NCBI GenBank assembly: GCA_019096065.1 | Contig: JAGUCH010000002.1 | Coordinates: 3,732,501 to 3,796,500, forward strand | Reading direction: 5' to 3' | DNA length: 64,000 nt | From: Paracyclopina nana | Lineage: Eukaryota; Arthropoda; Copepoda; Cyclopoida; Cyclopettidae | Shown: piece after piece, positions 29,339-41,422 of the stretch | Layout: each line of letters opens with the position of its first letter | How positions within the stretch are numbered: the stretch's first letter is position 1 | The notes under the pieces: generated by a model | Told to the model about the DNA's origin: nothing | Databases searched by the model: none | What the model saw: only the letters and a program-made list of their open reading frames with translations | Translations under genes and position numbers: made by a program

Positions 29339-31282
29339 AACTTGAAGTAATTTTCAGCTCCATCATAAATATATTTTCATGCTTGAAGCCAAGTGCGCAA
29401 GTAACGTTTGAGTTACTTTTAAATTACTGTAGGAAAGAACCCAATATAAATATTATGCGGACCCTACAGCCAGAAAGCTTTGTACATTCATTTTTGATTT
29501 TTGAATAAAAAAATTAAAAGTCTTTTCAAGATTGACAACACCTACCTTAAGCACGGATGGAAATTCTGTATTACAAAAATTCAGCCGAGCACTCGCTTCA
29601 AACGCATGGGCTTGCTGATTTTTTTCATTTTCTCAGCTTACACCCCGTTTTTGCGAGCATTTTTACTACGGCGACTGGCGCGCATTTTCTTAGCTAATTG
29701 TAGCGTTGCCAGATAGCAACGCTTGTTTGTAATCAAAAATAAGAAGATAAATTGATAGCTAGATCATCACAACTACTACGTTCCCAATTCTATCATTTTG
29801 TCTCATAATTTGGCCGAATTTAACGTGTCGTCCACGTGATTCCGGCTTTTTTTCCCGTTTCCATTCCCACTATTTCGGTGGGTTTAATAAGGAGTAAATC
29901 TGGCAACTCTGGTCTTACGCTGAAATAAGGAAAAGAATAACTGAGAACTGTGAAGAGTGAAGACATTGAGTGACACCGTGTGACAGTGAGTAAAATTAAC
30001 AGAAGTCAGCTATTCCTCCAGTTTCGATTGGGTTTGTGGTGAAGGAAATCGGAGTTTTGCCAAATTCGAAGGTCGCTTATTCTCCAGAAGTCGTAAAGGG
30101 TAAGAGAGATTTTATAAACTAAAGGCGAATTTTATATTTTACGCAATGCTGATTTCGAGCGGAGTGATAGGAGCTTGTCTGGCCAAAAATTGCCGTACTC
30201 GGATGGACTAGAACATACTGTTACTGGATCGACTGTAAGAGACAGTCCGTGGATCGAATATGAGAACACACTGTCCCTGGATCGACGAGACGGGACCGTA
30301 CTTAGAGCGACTATTATGACGCAAAACGTCCTGCAGCTGCAGGAGGGTCGACCCAAACAAACTGTGCTTGGATCGACTGGCAGAACGCACTGTATCCCCA
30401 ACGAATAACGGATCTTCCTTGGATCGACTGTTAGAGCATAGTGTTAGAATACTAAAACTAACTGTCCCTGGGCATTCTTGAAAGAACTTCTGGTACTTGT
30501 GACAAAGCTAGACTTTCCCGGCAAGTCACAAGAGGGCTTGAGCTAAGTAATTTTATAGTTCCATTGATTCAGCCAGTTTTGCAAAGTCTGGCTTGTTCCC
30601 TCAAGTCTTGTATTGGAAGGCCTACTTAGTCACCCAAGCATCGCCTTGTGAGTCTTACTCTTATTCTTGTTGTTAGCTACACGACGTAGTGAGCCTATTC
30701 ATCATGTCGATACAAGGACTGTGTGTTCTCGCTGCTATTTTGATCCTAGGACGATTCGTCTTGTCTGTCCTTGTAAAGAACGTTCATCGAGTTTGACAAA
30801 ATACAGTTAGTCCGGGTCTATCTGAAGACTGTGTGCTCTCATAGTCGATCTAAGCCCTGTTGTCGATCCAAGGATATGAGCGTTTCTATGCTGATAAGCA
30901 AAAAATGCTCAGAATTCGCACTGAAAAACTTACCTGGGAAAGGCTGAATTAAAAAGGAAAGTTTAATAAAATGTGTTAAGCTTAAAATTAGTTATCATAG
31001 TTCATAAAATGGGCTTTCCTTAAACATAATACCAAGACTTGGTTTAAAAAATATACTCAGAATCTCGTCAACTCGCTCCACTCTAATAATCTGAGGCGGT
31101 TCATGTTAACTACTCCAAAACAATGAAGTCTTTTCAAAATTCTTTGTGACCACCATTAGTAAATATCTGGTAAATACGAGCTTAGAGCTAAACGCTGTCA
31201 GCTGGCTTAGTTGCACACGCCTTAAAAGCACACTAATTCAGCATTGCATTGGCCATTCATTGAAGAACAGCGGAATTGAAAA
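29339..31282. other. Intergenic region
   Basis: About 1.9 kb with no supported exon. It holds the degenerate GGATCGACTG repeats described separately. The upstream regulatory region of the ionotropic receptor gene must lie at its right end. Confidence 0.5.
30226..30440. repeat. Degenerate minisatellite built on GGATCGACTG
   Basis: GGATCGACTG or close variants recur at 30226, 30251, 30278, 30345, 30370 and 30421 with spacing of 25-67 bp, interleaved with CACTGT/ACTGT words. Inverse-oriented copies appear near 30845-30875. No coding potential. Confidence 0.5.
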
Positions 31283-33281
31283 ATGCATTTTCTGATTGGT
31301 TTCATTATTGGTGTAATTTGTATTGAGAGTTCATCAATTGGCCTTAGCCTGAATGATAGCTTCTTAAAGACAATTTCCAACTTGAGCTTGGAATTTTTTG
31401 CCGAAAATAATTATCCAACATTGTGCATTGAGGGTTTTCTAGATGATGAAGGGGTTGAAGAAACTGCTTCATTTCTCACCCATGCGTTAATCAAACCTTG
31501 TTATGAATTAAGTTTTCATGAAAATCGTTCTGTGATGCTGATTAAGCCAATCTCCTTTCTGTTTAACAAGATGGCAAACATTAAGGTGAATGCCAGTAAA
31601 AGCATGGATTTTGTCAAGAATGAGAACATCACCTACTTGCTTGATGCCACTCAAATGCATGCCAAAGAGTAAGTTTTCAACATTTCATCGTAAATTAGTT
31701 ATTAATCCCGAATTTTAGCTTTTCAGAACTACTGAAGGAAGAATCAATTGGTAAGATTAGAGTTGTCCTACCCCAACAACCATTCTTCTTCATTATTGAC
31801 AAGAACCTAGCTTTGATGGAATTCCAAGTTTTTTCTAAAAGCCTTGTCCCTGTCATGAATAAGGGCAATAACCGATTAATTCCGAAGAATAAAAGAAGAT
31901 CCAACTTCAATGGGCAAAAAGTTAGGTTTTCTTTAGATAGAATAGACGTGTTTAGAGATTATAACATAAATCATGTTAAAATGTTGGAATCAGTGCTGAA
32001 CTTGTCTGTTGAAATAATTGAATTTGCACAATATGGGATTCTTGACAGTAATGGAAGCTGGAGTGGAATGATTGGAGGTCTGATAAGAAATGAAATAGAT
32101 GTTTGTAAGGTTCTAGCTTATTTCACTGATTTTCACTAATGATCTTTATGTGTAATAGCTGCTACTGAGTCAACTCAATTGGCTTCAAGAAATCAAGTTG
32201 TTGATCCAGGTGTGTCTGTGCTAGATGACCCAGTGAGAATTTATTATTGGGCAGAAGATTCAAATCAGTTAATTACGTTTGCATATTTGAAAGTATTTGC
32301 CAAGAACTTCTGGATCACTTTGTTAATATTTGTCGCAATATGTACTTTGTATCTCAGTTTTCTGCAAAGTTGCCATCATGGCTTGAATGATTTTGTCACA
32401 GAACTACCTCAAAGCTTGTCAGTTGCTCTTAGAGCTCTTGCAACCTTAGGATATTCCAATTCTAGGTAACAAATCATGGCTAGAATCATTCTGTCAACTG
32501 TGAATTTGGAAAAACATTTTCCAGTGAAAGGCCTCAATGGTCCTTTGCTATTTGGTCTTTTACGATGTCACTGTGTTGCGCGTTCTTCTTTTGGTGCTAC
32601 AATGGTTGCCTCATCAGCTTTTTGGTCTCTGATAAATCTTTACCACCATTCAATGATATTGAAGACTTGATAAATCACCCAGACATTAAGCTTCTTCTTG
32701 GAGAAGCAGGTTATTTGATGCGTCAAATCCAGACCAAAGCTTCTGCTAACTCATCGTTGGCTTCTGTCATTGAGACCAACATCAAGCCTTATAGCCTAAA
32801 TTTGAGTGATATAGAAGCTGAGTTGGACGAAAAATTTTTCAATGCTCCGATTAAGTCTAAAATTGCCACAGTAATTTCCAATCATATGGTTTCACCATTT
32901 TTCGGTAACATTTGTTCTATAATTTTTTTGGACTTTGTTATTCTGCTTCATTTAGTAAAATATGAGCATCTGCTGTGTCAATTGCGATGGTATGAATCCA
33001 AGTTTTTTTCAAAAGACCTAATTGGTTGGTATTACCCTAAAGGATCAGTTTTGAGGCCAATATTTGATGAGCTAATGAGCAAGCAAAAGGAGTCTGGAAT
33101 CATTGATTATCTCAACAAAAAATACTTTACTGCTGGACTAAAAGAGTCTCAATGTGACGCAAAAAAATTCAATCAAATTGGTTTTGAATTTGTTGCTATT
33201 CTATTTTATATTTTTGCAAGTGGAGCTGCTTTTGCAGTTTTTGTCTGCTTGCTTGAATTCATGTACAAAAAGAAACATTAA
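31283..33281 (+). CDS. Ionotropic receptor (IR), variant glutamate-receptor family
   Basis: Exons 31283-31668, 31719-32104, 32159-32465, 32525-32904 and 32956-33281 join in frame to 594 residues, normal for arthropod divergent IRs. A signal peptide (FLIGFIIGVICIESSSIG) starts a short extracellular region. The ligand-binding S1 half has NGSWSGMIGGLIRNEIDV, followed by the first pore-region helix (FWITLLIFVAICTLYLSF), further helices (SLCCAFFFWCYNG), the S2 half and a last helix (FEFVAILFYIFASGAAFAVFVC). The canonical glutamate-binding Arg/Thr/Asp set is not obvious, as is usual for IRs. These are chemosensory cation channels of protostomes. A relative lies at 49738-51238. Confidence 0.82.
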
Positions 33282-33792
33282 CCTTTAATTTTGTGCATGA
33301 AGCACTTTTAAAGATGTGTTGTCTTCTGTCCAAATTTTACCCTACTGTAATTTAAAGAATACGAGCAGTTGCTACAATAAAATTCACAACACAAATTCTC
33401 TAGAAAGCATAATGAAATGTTGTCGCGCGAAAAAAATGCTTAAGGGTCGCCGACCGGCCTATGGTGGGAGGACATCTACCCATTTTTAATCCACCGTTCT
33501 TAATGCTATTCTGTTTACTTGGTAAATAGTGATTTCACCGAAAAACAATGAACAACACAAATTTTCGTTCCAACTAAAGCAGTAGTTTTAGCTCTTCCTT
33601 AGCAATTTTTTCAAAAAAAGGTCAGCTGTTGTTGAGAGCAAAATACTCTTTATGTTTTTGACTTGAGTTGCATTAAAGTAATATATTAGCTGAAGCATGC
33701 AGCTGGACATAGTGTGGTTGGTTTGATTGCAATTCTAATGTATTCCAAAATGATTCAAGAAAGAGCAACAATCTGTCTCATACCAAAAATTT
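33282..33792. other. Spacer between convergent genes
   Basis: 3' flanks of the ionotropic receptor (+) and the kelch gene (-). No exon or notable repeat seen. Confidence 0.5.
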
Positions 33793-35879
33793 TTAAACTA
33801 AAGTGAGGATGTTTGGCTCATAATTGCAATGGAAAAATCCAACTTCTGTAATGAACATTGCACTCATGGATGGCAAGTAGCCTAAATTGGATGGCTGATG
33901 CTGAGCTTGGCTAGTAAGATTAACTTCTCTTATCCATCCATTTTCAAGTGAGAATGACCAAATAAAGTCCTGATAAACTGTTGATGCTCCAGGCTGATAG
34001 ATTCCTCCTAATGCAATGGCCTAAGAATGTTTTTCAACTATAGAAGTAGTCTTTTTTCTTGGAGATTAGGCTTACTTTGTAATCACTAATGGAGAACATG
34101 TTCAATGCAGCCCATGGATCTGCCATTGCTCCTGAATCATCATTTACATAATAGACTTCATCTCTGGTCAAGTCCCAAAGTTCTACTGTACGAGTGTAAA
34201 CAGAGTCACGGACACGACCTCCAGCAATCACTATTTTCCATCTGTCATCTCGTGGGTCTTTCAACTTGGTTACTCCAAAGTTGTTTCTAGCAATATCTTA
34301 AAAAAGGGAAAAGGAGCATCTGAAGCAATATCGAAAGGATTGCAAGATATCTTACACAAATCTGGTCCCCTAGTCCATGATTGAGAGTGGCAATTTAATA
34401 TGTAGATTTTTTCTGATGGTTGCATGTTAGAATTGATGCCTCCTATGTATGCCATTTCACAATTATTGATTGCTATCAGTTGACCAGCCATTAAAGGCTC
34501 AGGCATTGGGGGACCTTTTCTCCACCTCATGAAATGGTGATCATGCTCTTCGCTGCTGTCATCTCCATTTTTTCTCAAGATTTCAACGGAATCCAGAACA
34601 ACCCCAAGAGTTCCTCCTGAAAACCCTCCTGCTATGAAAAAATCACCATTAGGAGAAATTTCTGAAGCTGCGAAAGTCCTTTTTTCATTGAGGCTGTGAA
34701 AAATTTTCCACTTTTGCTGAGACCTGATTTTAAAATGGCACAAGATAGTTTTAGTTCTTTTTTAAAGCCAAAATGAATATTTTCTACCTGTCAAAGACAT
34801 GGCACAAATCAGTTGTGATGCTGTTTGTAGTGTGGCCTCCACAAATTATGATTTGCCCATTGAACCACTCACCAACTGGAGAACTTACTTGAATTGGCAG
34901 CAAAGCCTCACCTGTGCATTGCTCAGTTTGTGCTTCTGGTAAATAAGCTATCAGTGGCTCTTGCAATATGTTTCCATTGTCCTCCCCTCCAACTGTGATA
35001 ATCTGAATGTATGGCAATGCTAAGAAAAGGGATTTTTTAAGTAAGAGTAATTTTGATTGTCTGCTTTGTGATCTCATTGCATTGTAAGAAATGGGAAAGC
35101 AGCTTATGAAGATAATTACGCCCATCTTGGCACTTGAATCCTGAGTAGCCATCATCACATGCACAGAAGCCCCTCCAACAATCTCCAGCATTGCTGCATT
35201 CATAGCCTGCCTTTTCAAAGTCAGGGCAATTTTGGCAAACTCCTGACTTAGGTTGATAGAACAGTGCTGGATGTTTTTCATTTTTGTCAGCAATATTTAG
35301 GTGGTTAGTCGGGTACCATGTCAAAGTATCCCCTGGTTCCCCTGACTGAGGGTCAAACCTTGGAAAATGATGAAAATCTACTGGCAGTCCACTAGGAAAT
35401 TCTCTCCAAGTTCCATCTTGAGACTTAATTGCATTAACTCTGAAGTGGGTGACATCTTTAAAAATATGGCGCCTTGTTTTATAAATTCTTTCAAATTTTC
35501 TCAGTTTTCCAACAGGCATTAATTTCACGTATGGGTTATTCTGGTCAACTGCAAGTTTAATGCCATAATTAATTGCATCATAGAAGTTCATGGGATGCGT
35601 TTCTTCACTGCAATAAAGTTTATTATGCAAATGAACTTGACTTGTGCTTAGTTGATGAATTTACTTCCAGCACATAAATGGTGCAGATTTCCAACCACCA
35701 ATTTCTGGACAGTCTCCAAACACATGCTCATAGCAATCATCATCTTCGTCACTTTTTCCACCTAGATAGTTTGGCTTGGAAAATGCTTTCTTAGCATAAT
35801 CTTCCTCACTGCTTGATGAAGAATAATGGCTTTGAGCAAGATGAAGAATGAGGCAACCTGAAATGACTACTTTCAACAT
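33793..35879 (-). CDS. Secreted EGF-like and kelch-repeat protein
   Basis: Begins at 35879 with a signal peptide (MLKVVISGCLILHLAQS) and an acidic Ser-rich stretch. A domain of about 170 residues that I do not recognise follows (HFRVNAIKSQDGTWREF, YPTNHLNIAD). Then comes an EGF-like module (CSNAGDCWRGFCACDDGYSG) and at least five kelch-type blades with Gly-Gly motifs (VGGEDNG, ICGGHTT, IAGGFSG, IGGINS, IAGGRV). The last exon, ending at 33793, adds another blade (ALGGIYQPG). Kelch blades form a beta-propeller, so the protein is probably an extracellular binding protein. The unknown domain and EGF module recur in the next minus-strand gene upstream. Confidence 0.65.
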
Positions 35880-36024
35880 TCTTCTTTGAAATGGTTGAAT
35901 ATCAGTTTTTCAAGCCCTCCATGACAAGTGTTTGCACAAATTCTGTGAGCATCTGCTAAAAGATATTGCGCACATGCTTTTCAAAAAGTTTATTTCAGGT
36001 TTTTTTTTTGCCAGCTAGAAAAGA

Positions 36025-36656
36025 TCAGATGTTGATCAGTTCACACATTTCTCCACCGTACACAAAAAAGCAAAAGCATTTTCCATTATAGCATAATCCT
36101 CTATCATTGCATTCATGAATGGTTCCAGGGCATGGGGTTCCTAAATTCATTTTAATTAAGAAACGTTACTGGGACTATTTTCTTTCAAAATTGTTAACCT
36201 GTCTTTTTTATTGCCTTATGTGAGCAAAAGAAGTGATACTCTTTGCTGATATTCTCTAATTTGAATTGTGATGTATGAGGGTTAAACACAAGAGTATCAG
36301 AGTCATTTCCTTGCATATAGATGTCCAAATTTTCATGTAGGTTTATAGCAAAGTCGTTAAAAGTCAACTCTTCCAAATGCTCTCCAACAATAAGATTTTC
36401 AAGGCTTAAGTGATGCTTATTATTTGGCAATCTTATGACTTCGTACCATTTATCCTTCAGCTTAAAGGCATTAATTCTTATTGAATGTTCAATGTAATCC
36501 AAAGGTTTTCTGTTATTCTTGTAAAATGTTTGAAACTTGAAGAAAGACAGCAAGTTTGAAACGTCCTCATGATATTTATCATCTGACTTCTTTCTTTGAT
36601 GCATCCTCTCACAATAAACCAGTGCATCCAGGAAGCCTTTCTTTTCCATAGGATGC
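36025..36656 (-). CDS. Paralogue of the EGF/kelch gene N-terminal part, probably incomplete
   Basis: The main exon reads from a splice acceptor at about 36656 through HPMEKKGFLDALVYCERM, a domain with IRINAFKLKDKWYEV matching the corresponding RVNAIKSQDGTWRE of the neighbour, and FFCSHKAIKKTG. A final exon encodes one EGF-like module (CNDRGLCYNGKCFCFFVYGG) ending at 36025. No kelch blades follow, and no signal-peptide exon could be found further upstream, so the copy is either short and 5'-truncated or its first exon was missed. Confidence 0.45.
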
Positions 36657-38093
36657 CTGAAAGAAGTCCTTTTATCATACTATGGCACAATCAGAGGTAG
36701 GTTTGAGCAGGGCTATCTCTAACGAACAATCCTGACGGAACTAAGACATATTTAATCACGAAACTAAATTAAGCTTTTTCGTCCTCACCTAGTTGGCGCT
36801 GCAGTAAGCCATTGGAGGGAGAAACTTTTTCGCTAGATGGCGCTTTTTGAGCAAGTAAATTCGAAATACTGTCGCGCGCGAATCTTGTCACGTGACGACG
36901 AGCGGCAATTTGATTGGCTGATCGGCGGAGCCAGGCCAGAAAAATTTGGTTTCAACAATGAAAAGCTTGGAAATTTGCGTGAGTTGCATATGGTTTTATG
37001 GCTTGAAAAGGTGCCATTTTATCTGTAGATAATGTCATATTAATGAAGTTTTTGCATTGGTGCACCCAAAGCCGAAAAATAGCCCATTTTTGATCACCTA
37101 TGTAGTGCAGCCATGTCAAATGTACTGGGCAAAAATGCCGGGCTAGATGGCGTTGCGAATCTTGTGACTTCACGCCTTTGGCTTGTTGCGCTAGAACATA
37201 AAAAATGCGGGAAATTCAAATTGCAAATCTGGCTTAACTTGTGCGCCAGCGAGTACTCCTTTCACATGCCTACAATCGCTACCAGACAAATCCAAAATAA
37301 AATTAGCCCATCACAATTACTGGCTTTTTAAAAGAGATTTTGGCATAAAATATGATTACCACTGCAAAAACAATAATGAAAATCCACAGATCTACCTTAA
37401 AATTTCGTCTTGAAGCTTACCACAGCGTAGTCACTCGATTTGTAACAGTACAGCTGCCGTAAGAGCTCACCTTATTAGTATAGATCGATCATCTTGGGTT
37501 TGAGTTTATTCTTTTTCTTGACACCTTACCTTAAGCAGGTGAATCCAATCCTTTTCCAAGAGTAAGGACAAACACCTTTAGGGGTTTTAATTAACCTTTA
37601 TCAATGCCATAACATTTTTTGTCAAAAATTACCTTCCATATCTTCAGTTGCATGTCCTTCAGTTTCTATGCATTCAAAAGCAAAAATAATGTACACAAAA
37701 TATGCAATAATTTTGATCATATTTCAATGCCACCAACTGGACTTGAAATGCTTACACTGCATTGAACAAAATAATCCCTTACAAGTGAAACAAATCAAAC
37801 TAGCATTCTCTCACGAGGAAAATCAAGTACATGTGTGTTCCTCAATGTTTCACAACTGATCCTTGGTTGGATTTTAATTAATATTAAAATTGTGCATTTC
37901 TTTGTTAGAATTATTTAGGTTTCTTTTTCCAAGTCCAATGTTTGTTGAAGAATTGATGAGCATAATTTAAGGCAGCTCAATGAACAAACTGTTTCTGGAG
38001 TGCCTTCAATAATTCAAAAACAGGGCCCCTCTGTATGACATCTGCATATTTGCTCTCGCCATTTTTGTGTGCTGTGTTGCAGTATTTCATAGA
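36657..38093. other. Intergenic region with a dispersed repeat
   Basis: No supported exon in about 1.4 kb. One copy of the repeat shared with 63732-63833 lies at 37400-37496. GC-richer patches with GCGCGCGAATCTTGTCACGTG occur around 36870-36900. Confidence 0.45.
37400..37496. repeat. Dispersed repeat of about 97 bp, copy 1
   Basis: Shares AAATTTCGTCTTGAA, TACCACAGC, a central GTAAGAGCTCACCTTA and TATAGATC...ATCTTG in the same order with 63732-63833. The middle part is more diverged. No open frame is conserved. Confidence 0.6.
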
Positions 38094-40528
38094 ATGTTCA
38101 GGCCAACAGCGAAAATAATAACATTTTTCATTGTAAAGACTCTGCTTGTAATTGAAGGTAAATAATATGCTTAATTAGTTGCTTCTTCTTGGCAATTTAA
38201 ACTTTTATAGCTGGAGCTAGTTGTACTACACCTAAGTTGAAATGGATTGCTTGTCCAAGAGTCCTTACTGCAGAATTTTGCATGGAAATTGATTTTCTTG
38301 ATGGAGGAAACAATGATGTGGTACATTTGAATGCAAAATACAACCAAACATCATGTATTTTAAGTGGAAGTCTTTTTAATGACCCTGCTGCCCATATTGT
38401 TGTCACAGGATACTGCCCTTTTTATGACTTTTCATTGCTTGATGTGAGTGTTCATCATTTCTTATCATTATTTTGTTTAAGCAAAGTTTAAAATTCTTCC
38501 CTAGATTTCTATGGTGACAGCTAGATGTCCGCAAATGGTTTCTTTCAGAATTATACCTGATTTGTTTGGCATGTCATTGCTTGTTTTACCAATTGATAAA
38601 AATGAAATCATGGATGAAGAATTGAGTGATACAGACATTGATTTCTCAAATCGATTGCTTCATGTGAGAGAAACTTTTGAATTTCCATCTGATGGATTCA
38701 AAATGAAATTGAAGCTCTTCTATGATGACAATTTTTTCAATGAGTTTGGAGATTTATCTAGCACTAGGTGGGAAAAGTTAAATTATACCCTGCTTTTCTA
38801 TCAATTATGTTGACTTTCAGAATACTCTCGGTTATGACACATGTTCAAATGTTGTTTGATTTAAAAGATTCCTTGGGGACCTCCATTGATTTGATTTTTG
38901 AGCAGCCAATAAGGCTTCCCCTGGGAACAAGCTACACAGCAACAGCCACTTCAATAAAAGAGTAGTGAAGACCGAATTACAGAAAATAGGTGTAAACAAT
39001 TTTATTTAGGACTTGTGGACCTATAGCAGTAAGCTATGACGACAAAAGCATAAATTCTTATGTTTTCTTTGCATTTGAAAACAATTTAGTGGGGACCATT
39101 GGCATAGCATGGATTGGTAAAGCATGTGGGGAAAACCTTGCTCAAAGAACAGCTGTAATAGAATATTATCAAAATGACATTACTACAGCAGAAGTGAGCT
39201 GCTCCTATTAATGCACAATGACAAGCTAATTTATACTTGTTTCAGTTTGTGGCACATGAAATTGGCCACAATTTGAACATGGACCATGACTTTGTATCCT
39301 ACAATAGGTTTAGGAAGCAGAAAGTGCCAAGGTTTACCAGCACTGGAATAAATTGTACTGATGTCGGTGGTGTCATGGATTATTATCAGCCAGTATGACA
39401 TTGAATTATTTCTTGAGATATCCCTCTATTTTCATTTTTGTTTAGAGTATTTATCAATGGAGCCCTTGTTCTAGAGAAAGTTTTTATCAGTTTTATGCAT
39501 CAAACATGTTGAGCTCAGGCACATTTTGCTTGGAACCCGCTTTATCAAACTCAACCACACCTTTGTCTACAGAATTTAATGCTACATCATCAACTTCCAC
39601 ATCAAATGCTACCACAACAGATTTAACAACAGCTGCTGTATCAACAACTTCTACAACTACTACATCAGCAACTTTTTCAACAGCCGCAGAAACAACAACT
39701 TATCCTAATTCTACAGCTCCTGCAATAACTTCTGCAACTTCTACTTCTCTTAATACTACAACTTCTTCAACAGCCACAGAAATAACAACTTCTCCTAATT
39801 CTACAGCTTCTTCAATAACTTCTGCAACTTCTACTTCTATTAATACTACAACTTCTTCAAAGATTTCTGTAACAGCTAATCCAACAACATCTACAATAAC
39901 TACTACATCAACTTCTACAACATTTACTACAACAACTACTACATTGACTAGTGTAACAGCTTCAACCACAACTTCTACAACAACTTCTACTACAACTTCT
40001 ACAACAACTTCTACAACAACTGCAACATCAACTAGTTCAACAACTTCTACATCAACTTCAACAACTACTACATCAACTACTCCAACAACTTCTACAGCAA
40101 CAACTACTATTACAACAACTACATTAACTTCTGCAATGGCTTCTACAACATTTACTACAACAACTTCTACATCAACTACTACATCATCTACTAGTATAAC
40201 AACTTCTACAACAACCACTAGTTCAACTAGTTCAACATCAACTACTACAACAACTTCAGCAACAACTTTTATAACAACAACTACAACGGCAACCTCTACT
40301 ACAACTACCACAGCAAGTTTTATAACAACAACTACTACAGCAACCTCTACTTCAACTACCACAGCAAGTTTTACAACAACAACTACTTCATCGATTGCTC
40401 CTTCAACAACGAAAAAGCCATGTAAAAATAACCGAAGAAATGCTCAGTGTAGATGGTTAAAAAAGAAGAATAAGTGTTGGAGAAAAGATGTACGCAAATG
40501 GTGCCAAAAAACCTGCAGGTTGTGCTAG
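38094..40528 (+). CDS. Reprolysin-like zinc metalloprotease with mucin linker and ShK domain
   Basis: Starts at ATG 38094 with a signal peptide (IITFFIVKTLLVI). About seven exons follow, including 39506-40528. The metzincin signature HEIGHNLNMDHD lies near 39258-39293, with the Met-turn GVMDY shortly after (M12B-type). The propeptide-like region is Cys-containing and poorly conserved. After the catalytic domain a Ser/Thr-rich stretch of some 280 residues (39560-40390) looks like a mucin linker. The C-terminus is a ShK domain with its six cysteines (CKNNRRNAQC ... CWRKDVRKWC ... CRLC). It is secreted and probably digestive or defensive. A sister gene without linker and ShK lies at 46559-47922. 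Confidence 0.75.
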
Positions 40529-41422
40529 CGAGCTACTGACCAAATTCTGGAGATAAATGAAGTTTCATGAATGCAAGCACTAGCTTAATTTTCAGCAATG
40601 ACACATGTGATGCAAACTATTTACCTTTGTCGTTGACAATCACACATGTTAGATGTTACAAATATTGGTGATACTACTAGCTCGGACTGGTTTTCAGTTT
40701 TTAATGTAAAAATACATCAGAGGTCCGTTTTATGGGCTGAAATTCAAAAAAATCTATACTGAACGTAGCGTACAAAGTAATGTGAAGAAAATCAATGCTT
40801 TGGTTCAAAAATGTGCACTTAATTATTAGGACTACTGTTGCTACTCTATCCTAACAAGCGTTAACGAGCCATTACTACTTGAGTACTTGCCCCAAAATCT
40901 GCAACGTTAGCTTGACTAGAGAAGTCAGAAGCGATGCAGTTTTGCAAAATGCAACAATTTAAGAGTTCTCTCAGAATTGCCCATCACTATACCATCAAAT
41001 TCCGGCTATAAATGACAGTGCGTTTTTGCTTCTTGAAACGCTGTCAATTTTAGGCATGGTTCACCTGCTTATAATATCTGATATTTTGTCAAAATATCTG
41101 AGCGAAATACTGAGAAACTGAGAATTTAGATACTGTAGTAGGATGGCTTTTGGTACCAAAAGACCGAATCCGAAGAAAAAATCTGAAAAATGATTTTGTA
41201 AGTACCTCATATTTGCAAATATCAGCATAATATCGCTCGAGATTTTGATCATAATATCGCAGGTGAACCAGGCCTTAATCCATGTCAAGATTTCCAAGGA
41301 AATTTCCAAGTGTCATTCATAATGCAAATAATTTTATTGGCTGATTGATGTAGTATGGTACGATTTTCAGCAGGGCTGCTGCAGTAAGTTAATGATAAGC
41401 AATTTGTAATAAAGTACGAGTT
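40529..41422. other. Spacer between convergent genes
   Basis: No exon seen. Near its right end (41357-41393) is a diverged copy of the final coding bases of the CUB-like gene (41416-41451). Confidence 0.5.

Noticed and set aside
36837..37331. Two short plus-strand frames near 37 kb
   Set aside because: No splice sites, no similarity to neighbours and low-information composition.
39700..40362. 220-residue Val-rich frame on the minus strand
   Set aside because: It is the mirror of the Ser/Thr codon repeats of the mucin linker on the plus strand.
39506..40528. A free-standing mucin gene
   Set aside because: The frame continues the metalloprotease exon series and ends in a ShK domain, so it is the C-terminal exon of that gene.
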